From the NCBI GenBank assembly GCA_013398955.1, contig VWPU01002122.1, positions 186,001-250,000 of the forward strand: a DNA stretch of 64,000 nt, read 5' to 3'. Positions 48,237 through 61,269 of this stretch are shown here, in pieces. Position 1 is the stretch's first letter; each line of letters starts with the position of its first letter. The translations under genes were made by a program, and so were the position numbers. Source of the stretch: Callaeas wilsoni (lineage: Eukaryota > Chordata > Aves > Passeriformes > Callaeidae). Under the pieces are notes generated by a model that saw only the letters and a list, made by a program, of their open reading frames with translations, was not told where the DNA came from and made no database searches.

Positions 48237-49149
48237 TTCCTACAGTTTTTGTTTGCTCAAATTTTAATATCCTCAGTGATCTATTTGTCAGCTATCAGAC
48301 AGAAGCTTTGCTCTTGTTTGAAGCCTGTTGGCAATATGGTAACTGCAAACATCATTGTGTCAAGCCTGGCAGTTTGTAAACTGCTCTATGAGAAACCATT
48401 AATCAGTGGTCTGGACAGAGAAAATACTGTGGGCAATTTAGTGTCCAGCAATTTGGATAAAGCTCAACCTTACTCTAATAAAAACAAGCTTAAAACCAAA
48501 ATATCAAATGAAGCAAAACTGAAATTAGGGAAAGTAAGAAGCAAATAATGCCACAGATGTTACTGCTACGCAGTCCTAACCTTGGCAACCAGCAGTGCTT
48601 GGATGCTAGTCTATTTCAAATATTTCAAATCAATAAAATCATGATGCTGAAAGTGTAGAAACAGCTATTCCATATATTCAGTTATTAACAGAGAAAAGCA
48701 TCACTTGCTCAGGTGAGAAAATTCACCTTTTTTTTCAAAGAAATTACATACTTAAAGTTCATTTAGATGTTTGTGGAGTAAGCATTTGGGGGGTGATTAC
48801 ATATTTGGGGAAAATGTAAATTAAATACTATTTTCAGTAAATATTTTGCTGAATGTTTGTTCTGTTTTGCTAAGGATGTATTTTCTTAATCCTGCTACTG
48901 CATCATATGTATTTCAGGAACAATAATCACTTAGAAGAAAAAACTCCAAAATATTCCACAGTTCCTTTAAACTGAAGTAGAGTTCAGTAAAATGCCATTC
49001 CATACTATGCCTTGGCAGTCCAAACTTTGGTTAACTACTACATGATGTCATATATACAGTCGTCTTAAAAAAAAAAACAAAACCAACCTTTTTTAAAAAA
49101 AACAAGAAAAAAACATGCAAGCACTTTTGTATTTTAAAGTTGGCACATG

Positions 49150-49575
49150 GTTTACATCTCTCGGGAGATTATTGGTTCCATCGTATTAGTCACGCTTTCC
49201 AAACGGAGGTTAAAGTTCCCAGAATCTAAGCAATAGACAGGGTTACACTTTCAATTCTGGTTGTTACCTTTTTCCTTAGCACTGACCTGCTGATGAACTC
49301 TGGGTCAGCAGAGGTAGAAAAAAAGATGTTAGTTATGAGAAAAGGAACTGAAGCATGGAAGGATCCACTGATGAACAGATTCGGTGGGTGTTGTTCTCTG
49401 CACGTGTGAACACACGCTTACGCATCGTCAAACGTTTAATACAGCAGCGAGGAGGGAATTGGTTTTTGAGTTACGTTGAATTTTTGTTCACTTACTTATA
49501 AATTATTTTAGTGTTGAAGTTGTACAGCTAACCTTCAAATTGTGACCTGAACGTAAACTGTTATTTTATTGGTGG
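49150..49575. other. Loose CpG cluster
   Basis: About 13-14 CpG in 0.42 kb, six of them in 49381-49434 (CACGTG, CACGCTTACGCATCG, AACG). CpG is rare elsewhere in the intron. It includes a CACGTG E-box at about 49401. It may be a hypomethylated regulatory site. Confidence 0.35.
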
Positions 49576-50517
49576 GTATGTGAATAACAGACTTCGCATG
49601 TCACTGAAACACACTGCTTTGCTGTTGCAAGAAAGATCTTTCAAAGAGCTTTTATAGGTGATTGTACAGCAGGCCTTTATCCCAGGTCCCCTGCAGTGCA
49701 GATTTGCCATCTGTAGCCATGATACGTAAGCAAGCCTCTTTCCATCACAAACTATTAAACTTCTCCAATCTTCTGTGGTGTCTTTCACCTGAATCAGCCT
49801 TCCCTCCTCCCATGGCTCCTTTCCTTTCTCGCACGTCTCATTCTCCCTTCCATTCCTCCAATATCTTCTGGGCTTTTTCATCACTAGTGACTTTAGGGTG
49901 AGTACAGTTACCGGTCCAGCAGAAAACCATGTTAACAGCATTACTTAGGTAAATGTAGCTGCTGGATTCCAGGTAAGATTCCACTATCTTTTAATGAAAA
50001 AATTATGCGACAACTTTTAAATTATTTTTTCCTTGAATGTCCTAAAACTTTTGGCTCTACGTTAAGATTCTGTTGTTTATACTTATGATGAAATATTGAA
50101 CTCATTAGCATTTAACAGAATTTGAGGAGTTACAGTGCTGGCTTAATAGGAGAATGTAATTTTTAACATAAAAAAAGGAAGACATATATTCAATAAAGTT
50201 TTTCTATGGTTAGCGTTTGTTAAATATAAGTGAAATTCATTGTAGCAAGATAAAATTTAGTATTTATATACCCAGGATGAAATGCAGAATTTTTTCCCTT
50301 TACTGCAGAAATATGGGGAATAGCAATATATAACCTTTTGGAATGTGAATGCCTATCTGCTCCCACTCCCATCTCTGTAATGAATGGCCACTGAGGCATT
50401 GACTAAGCTGAAGGAACGCCCCTGCTCTACACTGAAAACCTCAAGTTAAAATCTAGTTTGTTATCAGTGACAGGCTCTCATAGATAAAGCACAGAAGGTT
50501 CCCATGGATCAAAAAAA

Positions 50518-50590
50518 ACTGCCACAACTTCCTATGTGACCTTGACCAACTCATTTAATTTTTATTTGCCTCAGATACCTCTAGTACAGT
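50518..50590 (+). mobile_element. MIR-like SINE core remnant
   Basis: CTGCCACAACTTCCTATGTG then ACCTTGACCAACTCATTTAA and TTTGCCTCAG follow the order of the MIR core (CTGCCACTTACTAGCTGTGTG, ACCTTGGGCAAGTCACTTAA, CTGTGCCTCAG). Clear though diverged. Confidence 0.6.
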
Positions 50591-52589
50591 TACAATAGAC
50601 AATATATTCTCTTCAAGCCTAGCACTCTCTGTTATTTTTACTGAGAAAAGCTAGAGGTGTCATTAAGATGGTGCTGAACACTGCAGTAGCTTCTCAAAAT
50701 CAAACATTTCTCCATTTCTTTCAGGAGAATGAACATTAAATAATAAAAATTCTAGTGAAATGATTTTTCTAACATTTTTATAAAATATAATTATTATTGT
50801 AAAGACAATACTCCACCTTTTTTTCCTATCTTATTTAAGATACATGAAGCTAAATCTAATCTCTTTTTTTACTTCCTTTGTCAAGCCTTATATTTTGTGA
50901 CTGTGTATTCAGCGATCAGTTCTTACTCTGCTATTCTAAGACTATTGCCTATATTTGCATTAATTGAAATGGATAATTGAGGCAGTAATACTGTCGCTCA
51001 CAGATTCAGCAGGGCAGTCTCTTCTCAGAAATAATGTGACAGTTGCTGGCTTTGCATTGGGATTGGCCACAAGCCTCCACTTGTAGTATAATCGTTGATA
51101 AAATATTTTAAAATTGCCAGGAGTAGAACTGCCATGGAGCTCAGCCCTAACCTTTGAGAAGTGTTTACCTATGGATGTGTTAAACACATCTCAGCAGGGT
51201 AGCTGGGCACTGAGAGAAGATGGACATGAAAACAGATTCCAAACTGCAGGAGAAAGACTAGTCTGCATGGGAAACATGCCTATCCCTGTAATGAGGACCT
51301 TGTAATGCTGTCACTGATGCCCTGTCTTTCCCCATGATGTTACTCCTCTGGAGAATCTAATTTTGACAGGAAAGAAAAATACTCTTTGAGTTAAGTGCTG
51401 TCTTTCCGTAGCTAGATGGTGATGTGTATAATACTGCTTTGCCCATTCTAAAACAGTTAAAGTAAGTAAGTCGCTTCTGGTCATTAAACTGCAGCTTTTG
51501 CTATAGTTCTTTGTGGTACATGTTCAGAGTTGTCGAATATTGCACAAATATGCTGCCCAATTCAGCTAAGAGCTATCTTATGTATGAAATACGTACTGTA
51601 CTAAACTGCAGGCTGTGCTGGGTGGGTGGTGGTGGCCCCTCAGAAGGAGCAATAGTACCCAAAAGGTACCTCTGGCCATGCAAAGGCAAAGGAGCCCATG
51701 TTGCCATTTTGGTACTCAAAGGAAATGTCCTTCAGCTCTGCACTTCTCATCCTCCCTAAACCTCCTCAGTTCAACAGAACAGCCACTAAAACGATTGGTT
51801 TGGAGAGCCGTGTCCCTTGGATCTTTTGTTTTTCTGCTTATGAGGAAGTGGAGAAGTTTTCAAAGATCCTAAGAGTGGTTCGAGCTCATATATTGCCTGT
51901 TGGTAGTGCAGGTATGCCAACTGCTTGCTGGCAGGTGGTGGGAGTTACAGGAAAGGCCTATTTTACAGTTGTATATGTAAGATTTATCCAAAGTGTCCAG
52001 GGAAAGAGCTTTTGTGTGATGGTTGCATTGGCAACTATAAATAAATGAGCAGCTTTACTGAACGAAGGGAAGAGAATCAAATTAACTTGAGAATGCAGAG
52101 GATTACTCAGAAACAAGTGAAGAGCAGAGGCCACATCTCTTGAGCTACTACACATATTCTTTGTGTATGCAGTAATATTCCAGTGATAGCACAATGTTTG
52201 CAATTTTACTTAAATACTGGCTGCTTTCATGGCTGTATGGCTATTACTCCACATTAGGAGTGTGGAAATAATAGAATAATCAAAAAATCCTGTAGCGCTT
52301 ATACTGTGTGGCGGTGCTCACTTATCGATACTAAACATCAATGGAGCACTTTGTAGGGAAAGTACCTGAACGTGTTGGGCTGGAATTGCTGCCTACTTGT
52401 GTTGTGTAGGTATATATGTAAGAGAAGGGAGGGTTACCTTTGTGGCGTTGGAGTTTTGCTTGCTGTGGATAATCAGCGGTCTGGTGTATGGAAGCGTCTT
52501 GGTGACGGTTTAGGGATGATTTGGTGCTGCTTGTGCATAATCCCTCCCCCACCCATGACAAACCTTTTCCCAGTTGGGGCTGGAGGAAA

Positions 52590-52800
52590 TGAGTAATGCT
52601 TAACCCATTTGTGTGATCAATTCACTTAAGCAGCTACTGTGAAATGTTAATCACAACTTTAATTTGTACTGCATTAGCATTTTGATTAACTTGTAGGCTT
52701 GCTAGCACACTTGAAGCACTTTTACTCATAGTTACAGCTCGGAAATGACTTTTTGATTAATTAAGTTTGTTAGACAGCAGCTGAGCTTCCTGAATGCTAA
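52590..52800. promoter_or_regulatory. Possible conserved non-coding block
   Basis: Dense homeodomain/HNF1-like sites (TGTTAATCACAAC, GCATTAGCATTTTGATTAAC, TTTGATTAATTAAG) with E-box CAGCTG (ACAGCAGCTGAGC), no repeats and no ORF. Texture-based call only. Confidence 0.2.
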
Positions 52801-55800
52801 CCTTAAAGGGCTAAAAGTTCAGGAGAAAGTTACTGGGAAGAACTGTTGCTTTTGAAAAGAATTCGTGTGAATGCACTCAAAAAAAAATTGATTATTGACA
52901 AAATATTACATTCCTAATTTGAAACTGACTCTAAACTGTAAAGAGGACAAATTTATTATGAGAAAGATGCTGTGTATCTTTCATGGTTTTGGTAGATTTG
53001 TGTAATATTTGAAACAAATGGTGGCTTTAAGATATTGTTTATGTTAGGATATTGGGATTTGTTGCAAAGATATTCTTATCAAAACCATTTTATTATTTTT
53101 ACAGTTCACTGGTATAGTAGAGAACATCAATTTATTATTTATTAATTTGAAAATAAATTGGCTATTGGGACTCGGTGAGTTCCGAATGTTGGGTTATGCC
53201 CTACCAAGTTTACATTGCTGGTATCACACTCTGTAGCTGCTTTTATTTCTGCAATGCTATTAAAAGAAGTCAGGAAGAACCCAAGGGTTGCACTCTACTA
53301 AATGTAGGCAGTAAATGGTTTGTCCTTTCCCTGGTTCTGAAAATACTCATAATGTTACTGTGGAGGCTAAAGGATGAATACAGGGATAGGAATCTTACGA
53401 AGCAGCTAGGAAGGTTGTAATTTGCATACATCAGTGAGGCCTTTATGATGTTGGGAGAATGAAGAATTAGTCTCTCATAGGGGGTAGCAGAGCATATGGA
53501 AGAGGGGACTGAATATGCTTGTAAAAAAAAGTGAAGAGAAGTAGGATACAGAGGGCAATATAAAAGGAGTGCCTCCTGAATAGGATTAATTAAAACTTAT
53601 TCAGTATATCTCCGATAAATACAAGGGGGGGTGTTCTGTAGGCTGAAACTACGCAGCTGTGCAAGGGTGATTTAATTGATCTGAGAGAACTCCTCCCCCT
53701 CCCCAGATTAAAACATTCCTAAAAAGTAATTTTGAACTAGACCTCTGAATTTCAAAGGTTCTGTAGATACCTGTTTTACTGACATATAACGTACCAAAGG
53801 TAGTGACCTTAAACTCTCTCTAATACTTCTTCAAATAAATTCCAACTTTTCAAGTCTAAGATATGTAATTGAAGCATTATAGTCATGATTTCTATAAAAA
53901 CATGAAACTTTAAGTACATGGCGTGCTCTAACATCTGAAAAAATATTTTATTTGTATTAGCAGAATAGCAAGTCACACGTGCATCATAATATAATCCTAT
54001 GTATTGCAAGGCTTCCTACATTTAAAGCATGTGCAAAAAATTTATTATTTTTCTGTATTCATAGTTTTTAGGAAAATAGGTAAAATGCATACCCTTTTAT
54101 CTATTATCTGTAAATATTTGTCACATAAATTCTTAATTGTATTCTTAAACAGCTGTAAGTATGCACAATTCTAATGATTTTAATAGATCTATGGATTTAA
54201 ACTCCTACTCCTAGACTAAACTTCAAATTCATTAATAAAAGCACTAAACAAAGTGTCATAGTCTGTGAAGCACTGATACAAAAAATAAGATTAACCTTTT
54301 AAGAGTAGATAAATTTGAGCCATGTAAACTCACCCTGAATACACCTGATGTTTCAGCCTCCATCCACGAAGTCATTACCACCAATGGCATCACTGTAGGG
54401 ACTCAACTTCTAGCTGAGTAATCATAGGTGTCATTCTCAACTGCAGTGGCATTTCTTACATTCCTTTAGCTTGCCTCTGTATCCAGAGCAGTTATCATTA
54501 TAGTTTCATTGACACTGCCCTGAAATATAATTTATCCACAAAATATTAACATTTATGTTTACAAGATTCAAGTCGAAATGCTTAGTACATTCAGAGTTAT
54601 ATGACAGGTGACTTCAAAAAGAAGAAGAAATTATTCTAAGCAGTATGCAGTCTCTGTTAATAAGATGCAAGCTGTATCACCTGTAACACTTCAATAGCTT
54701 ATCTTAAAGGAAAAAACTGTTGAAGTCATTTGGGTAGATCAGAAATTCTGCTAGTTTTAGTCTGGTCCCCTGCCACCTACCCAAGAGTGATCCAGAGTAT
54801 CTGACTTTGAAATGAAAGATGTGAAAGTAATACCAAAACCAGTGTTTGTAAAAACTTTGTAAAAAGTCTCTAGAATAAAGAATTTAGCAATCAAGATATT
54901 TTGGTAGGCTGAAAAATCTCCTAAATGAGTGGGAGTGAGTGGAGGGGGTATGTTCATTATGGAACAATTTAGTATCTGTTATTTTGAGCACATAAAGGGA
55001 GTGCTTAATAACACCAGAGAAAAGCAATGTTTTGCTATCAGTGAATGTGCCACACACTCACGTCTTCCACATCCTGCCTCCACCTTTGCTTCCCCTCAAA
55101 CTAGGGAATTATAAACCATCATTTAAATTCAAAGCATCGGTAATAACTTTGGCTAGGAAGAGACAGACTGTTAAATCTCTGCTTCATGTTAGACAAGAAA
55201 GTTACAGTTTGATCAGTTTAAATAATTCCATACCTAAGGATAAGCAGCTGCTGCTCCTGAAAATAAGATGAAAACCTGATCGTAGATGCTGAGGGTTTCA
55301 TCTTAATGCACTCCTGGAATGATGACAGAAATAGCAAGATTTTGATCCAAACATTTTGACATTCAGTTCTGAATACCATCAGAATGAAAGGTTTTGCCAT
55401 ACCTGACAAGAACATCTGCATCAGTCAGTTGCTGATCAGCAGCATTTTTGTGCTGCTCCTGCCATGGTTACTAGGTTGTTGCTTCCCACATTGACACAAG
55501 CCAAGCTAGTTTTGATAGTAACAGACAAAATGTAAAGAAGACGTCACTAATTGCTATTATTACTTTGTAATTGTCCAAGTATGACATTTGGAAGGCTTAA
55601 GAGCTATTGCCTGAATCTTTCATGAAAATTCATCTCAGTATAGGCTTCTGCTTTTATTCTCCTAAGCACAGAAGGAGCTCCAAATAAGATGATGGTAAAC
55701 ATATTTTTCATTATAGCAATCAATAATTCCCTTGACTCCATCCATTTACCCCATTTATTCTACTTTAGATTAAAAAGTGGTGGGCTTAAGGAGGTTGTTT

Positions 55801-58800
55801 TGGTTTTGGTTTGGTTTTTTGTTTTTTAATTGGGTTACCAAAAAATACATATATTTTTTTTTCTGAAGTGAAAGCATCTTTACTGTTTCCTGTTTCACTT
55901 CTTGCACTCACTATCCTCTTCTTTGAAGTTTTTCTCTGTGATGAAATTATCCTGTGATGGTTTAAATTCTTAGGCCAGAAAAGCAGGTAACGAATTTGTG
56001 CCATTTCTCCATTTAGAATAATACTCTTAATCTGTTCCAATCTTACCAGCTATAAGATACTTAGAATGTACTTACTTCTTTGCAAAATAAGAGCTAAAAA
56101 AGGCACAACTTTCTATAAAATTATACTGGTTTGTACTTAAAAATAACAACAAACTAAACATGTGGCAACTAGATAAACTAGAGAGACTAAACATGTTATT
56201 CATCGAATAACATAAATATTAAATACTTTTTTGTATGTGTGTTTTATATTATAGTCTTTGTTTAGTTGCTTATATTTACTTTTGGAGATAGGGGAATGAC
56301 TCGATTTGTTTAAATATCTTGAGTATTTATAGGAATTTCAGTAACCATTTAAGTATCAAGCATCTCTGTGTTTTACACTTAGAGGAAAATTAAACGTGTG
56401 GAGGTTTCCAAGGCAATAAATGAAACAAGCCAACTTTACCATTGTTCTGACTTTTTCACAATGTCACTGTCTTGGATTTCACATCCAGATAGAGATGCTG
56501 TGAATAAATTCTATGGGTGAAGAAGCAGAAAACAAGGAGGAAAAGAGGATTTGCCATGTGGATTCATTATAACAATGTAGGACACAGAGTCTCACACACA
56601 CAGGCTTTCCTTACTCCCTACGGGATATCTATCTGTAGGCCTCTATCAATTTCTAGGAGATTTTCTATGTGAAAGGATCCTCCAGTTAATTTCAAAGTAT
56701 AGCTTGTTTTAGATTTATCTTTCTCTTACATCTTCACTCTTCTTTTCCCCTTTTCAAACCTCCGTTTGAAAGGGAGGAGAGGGATAGATTTAAAAAAAAA
56801 AGGAAAGAAAGAAAACAATGTAAACACTGTTATGTGTGCATCTTCAGAAGCATTTTATGAAATACCACTGCTTCATGCTGACTAAAAATACAACTTACTG
56901 TATTCTTCTTGTAGCTCATGGAAAATACAGGATATCTGTGCAGCCATTATAGTTCACATATGTACAGCAGTATAATCAAGGGAGAACATGATATTTCAGG
57001 CTGTCAGAATGGCAGAAAAGAACAAGAATCAGGTGGTGGAGAACAGGAGGCAGATACCAGACTGTCTCAGCAACACAGACTGTTCAGAAAGATGGACTGT
57101 ACTGTGTGGATAGTCTTCAATATACTTTTAAAATGTGAAATCAGGTAAAGAGCAACTCGCCTTGTGTAAGTTTCAAGACTGACTCCAGTCTGACACTGAG
57201 AACAATTCCCTCCTTATGTGAGTGAATGTCACGTGAACCAACATATAAATCTGCAGGCCACAAAGCTGCTCCTTTCAAATGTGACTTCTAACATAATCTT
57301 ATTTTCTTTTTGGTGAAAATAATCCTACATGGAAATCACTGTGGCAAGCCAAGTGAAAAGACAGAAAATGGAAACCAATAAGGTTGTGTTGTGAGGTATT
57401 GGTTCTAGGGTCACTAGGAGTGTTGGAGAGTTTCAGAGTGCTATGACTCTTCCTCCAAAAAATTAAATATTAAATCTGGATCTTTGTTAGCTGAAAGGCA
57501 CTTTATCCACAATTCATGAGAAAGGAGACAACATTTGTGTAATACAGGGTAACACTTTAAATACTTTTTTAAGTGTCACTGATCTTATCACCCCGATCTG
57601 GAAAAAAAACCTGTTGAAATTGCATTGTAAACTGCTAAAATAAACTGTGTGACTCAGCCAGGAGTGAAACTAACTTGTGTCTTTAAAGTCAGTATTTCTC
57701 CAGAATCAGTGTAATTTAATTGAAATAGCTCTGCGTGTGTAAACAACTCCTTTGTTTAAAGAAGATTTCACTGTTTAGTTTGCCTTAAGTAAATGCTGCC
57801 TTTTGTTTGTCTGTAAAACATTTGATTAAATGTAAAGACTTACACAGACAGCTTCTCCTCATTACACTAGTGGCTGGAAAATAAGTTAAAATGGTGCAGG
57901 TATTTGCTGCCTAAGTAAGTATCAAACAATATCATTTGTGTTTACAAGAAAAACTCATGGAAACATGTGAAGCCTAGTCCTAAAATCAAATTACAACCTT
58001 CCTAACACCAAGATGGTATTTAAAAAGTGTTGAAACTGTTCGATACACAGATTCAGTATATCAATGTTCCTTGCTTTCTTTTAAAAAAAACATATTCTGG
58101 TATTTTAATCAAATATAAAATTCTCTCCATGACAAACTACTGTTAAATATATGAATTTCTACTCTAACATGAATTAGAGTGTTTTAATATGAGGATCCAC
58201 ACTTTATTGTGATCATGTTAATGAACGACAAAATAAGCAACTAACATATTATAGCATTGTTTTCTTCACCAGCTGAAATGCTTTCATAAATCATAATAAT
58301 TCTTTCAATGTACTCTAGACAGGGTAAAAAGTATACTATATATCCAAATTGCTGCATTTACTATTAAAAAAAGTTGAAACCAAAAATTCGTGTTTGGTCG
58401 TTTTTCCCTTGGAAGAACTCTCTAATTCACTTTCAGGCTAACCAAACAGAGTGTAAGTCCAGTCAAGAAAAAAAGCAAGCAGAACCATTTTTTTCATGTC
58501 CATAGGGCCATTTGCAGTGCAAAATCCATATTGAATTAGCTTTAGATCTTTATGCTAATGCTACTGACAGTATACCTCTCATTTCTATTGTCAAAACATG
58601 GGAAGTAGAAATGGAACAGAAACTCATGAGACATGGAAGGCAGGATGGTTTTTAACACTTTGAAGTCTCATGTATAGCTGGATAGGGGTTTTTTGTTTGC
58701 TTGTGTTTTCTGTGTACTTTAGGAAAGCTTTTCAGGATCAGGATGGAGATGCCAAAGGAGAGACAGCCAAACATCCCTCATTCTCAAGACAGTCAACTGT

Positions 58801-59524
58801 TTACAATGCAAAGGGTGAAATCCATTTTGTTTCTGATCGCTTTTACTCACCTTAGGTAAAATATAAGCTGTTTTGTAAGCTTTCTTCAAGATTTCAATTT
58901 ATGTGTCAGTGTTGAACAAAACCTCAAATACGCTATTAATCTAAATTTTAGTGCTTTTATCTAGTCCAGTTCCAGGGACTTTTTAAGTACTTGGTTTAAA
59001 TGGAAATAATAATTGCTACTGGTAAATGGCATTAGTATTAATTTTTGAACAAATGTAAATATATTGGTGGTGTTCTTAAATAGTTCAAGGATTTTTGAAT
59101 AATTGTATCATTCTGAGAAAACTCTCATGTCAAAATATAAATAAATGCTGCTATTAATTGTAACCTTTTCCTCTACAGTAAATGTTGAGGTTTTTTCCCT
59201 TCATTCTGAGTTGGGTTATGTCAAAGAGCAGTTATTTGTAAGGCAAAGATTCTTTTCGGTTCTCACCCCCAAAAGCATTGCGTAAATTATCTTTCCAAGA
59301 GTAAGAACTGATGACAGTGATAGAGGATTTAAAATATTCATCTTTCTTCAAGGTTAATTCCAAAGGTGCCTAACTGCCATCAATAGAGGTTGAAGTAAAT
59401 TCCTATGCTAAGGCCTAGAAATCACTGTATGTTAAACATTAATCACATGCTCTTCCTTGTATGAACCAAGTATTCAATTATATTTGCGTTCTTTTTTTTT
59501 TAATAATGTGTCTCCTTTGCTTAG

Positions 59525-59676
59525 GCAATGCTGGATGTTGCAGCACATCATGGCTGGCTGGTGACTGCTCTGAACATAACCAACCTGGTGCAGATGGTGG
59601 TTCAGGGTAGATGGATACATGACTCATCCCTGCTTACTTTGCCAAATGTAGAGCTCCAGCATCTTTACCTTTTTCG
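59525..59676 (+). CDS. ASCC3: ASCC3 exon w12: SEC63 domain, AMLDVA helix
   Basis: The acceptor ATGTGTCTCCTTTGCTTAG ends at 59524. Phase 0 frame AMLDVAAHHGWLVTALNITN, LVQMVVQGRWIHDSSLLTLP and NVELQHLYLF, ending with CG of an Arg codon before GTATGT (59677). AMLDVAA..GWL followed by QMVVQGRW and DSSLLTLP are strongly conserved SEC63-domain elements in ASCC3 and Brr2. It joins directly in phase to exon w11 (CQ|AM). Confidence 0.98.
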
Positions 59677-60189
59677 GTATGTAATTCTTTTAAGCATTAG
59701 CAGGTTTCCAATTTCTGTCCACTTCCCGCTGCTGATTGTGTTTGAAAGGCGTTGTTGTGCCCAAGAATGTTCATTAATGAATCAGAAGCAGAACTCTGTG
59801 TCTTTCACAGTGATGCTTTCCCAAATGGATTTTCTGTTTCTGTTTTCAATATTCATTGATTAATTAACCCCCACAGATTATTTTGAGAACTGTGATTCCA
59901 GACAAATTAACAAGAGACCACTGGAAAGGTTCCAAGTCCTAACAAATCTAACTCTGTATGTTAATTATCTCTTTATTTTAATCCATTATAAAACTACATT
60001 AGTATCCATCTTAACATCGTAGAAAATGCAAAGCCCTATAGATGCTTAGATGATGCAGTAATTAATGCTAACCAAAAATAAATGACCACCCTTTAAAAAC
60101 ACAATGCAGTACTGAGTTTTACCACCAAAACAACTGAATGCAAATGTTTGCTTTCCCTCCCTGGGCATATGTTTTGCTGTCTGTATCAG
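59677..60189 (+). other. ASCC3: ASCC3 intron (513 bp)
   Basis: GTATGT ... CTGTATCAG intron. No repeat or gene was recognised. Confidence 0.8.
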
Positions 60190-60340
60190 GAAGTGGAGCC
60201 AAGGCCAAAGGAAGAGTGTGCATGGAGGTTACCAAGGACCTATCGAGTGTCTTCCCGAACTAATGGCTGCCTGTGAAGGAAAAGAGAATGTTTTTGCTTC
60301 CATTGTGGACAGTGAGCTGCAAGCAGCACACATTTCACAG
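60190..60340 (+). CDS. ASCC3: ASCC3 exon w13: SEC63 domain, last exon in window
   Basis: The acceptor GCTGTCTGTATCAG ends at 60189. One base completes Arg (CG|G), then KWSQGQRKSVHGGYQGPIEC, LPELMAACEGKENVFASIVD and SELQAAHISQ follow, ending phase 0 at CAG before GTAACA (60341). LPEL with the E.LPEL.AAC pattern is conserved. The glycine/lysine-rich linker just before it (SQGQRKSVHGGYQG) looks divergent from the mammalian sequence as I remember it. The rest of the SEC63 domain, stop codon and 3'UTR lie right of the window. Confidence 0.95.
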
Positions 60341-61269
60341 GTAACACTTTCTATTTGTGAGCATTATCAATGTGATTGGAAAGGAAGAGTAATTGGGAAA
60401 AGAAATACTCTCTCCCCTTCAGTAAATACCATGTGACATTCTGTATAAAGTGCAACACATTCATTGCTCTAATTTCAAGGTACTGCTGGCTTTACAAAGG
60501 TTCTTCTCTGCCTGTTTTCTTAATATTATTCTCACTTATTCCTGCTAAGCAGTAGCAGACTCTGGTTTATGGCTGATATTACCACATCTCTTTGCTCTAA
60601 AGATGCTTCTCTGGGTCATTCAATCTGCTGAGTGTTATCCACCTTTTCATAGCTCTGCACTAGGAATACATGCATTGCAAATGTCATCATAGCTGGTTTC
60701 TGAAGTGGTCTGTCAAACGCTGGTTTTTTCTGAGAATACTCTTAGTAAAAGATCCAGCACTCATTTTCTGTTTGAAACAGAAAAAGGAGATGAAAATTTC
60801 ATACTTTACAGGGGAGGGGGAAAAAAAATACTATTCCAAAATGCTGAGCTGCTAAAGTCTTGTTTTCAGTTTGATTTTCAAGACATTCACAGCAAAGGAT
60901 AGCTATATTCCATAGCATTCATCACATTCTAAGCCTATTGATTTTAAATAAATGTAAGAAAGATGAAAATCTCAAAAGCTATACTTCAAATGTTTTTTAT
61001 TTGAATGTTTAAAAGGACAGTTTGACTGTTCAGCTTCAGTTAAACCTTTTACTGGTATGCAAACAAGAAGAAAAGTACGTAAATGTCTATAACAGACATC
61101 TGCATTTGTAACCAAATTAACATCAAAATTTTGAATTAAGAAAATGTATTGACATCAAAAAAAGGCTTCCTTTAACAACAGATTTCTAACATAATACACA
61201 TTGATTTCAGTCCAACTTTTAGATGTGATAAAAAATTAGAACATTGTTATAATTAGTTCAGGGAGAACT

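Larger units (their letters stand above)
47293..59524 (+). other. ASCC3: ASCC3 intron (12.2 kb)
   Basis: GTATCA ... TTTGCTTAG intron. It contains MIR-like remnants (about 47464, 48201, 50518), two cryptic-exon candidates (47900-48055 and 48246-48533), a loose CpG cluster (49150-49575) beside a 126-codon minus-strand ORF, and a stop-poor patch (51511-52048). The rest is ordinary AT-rich intron. Confidence 0.7.
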
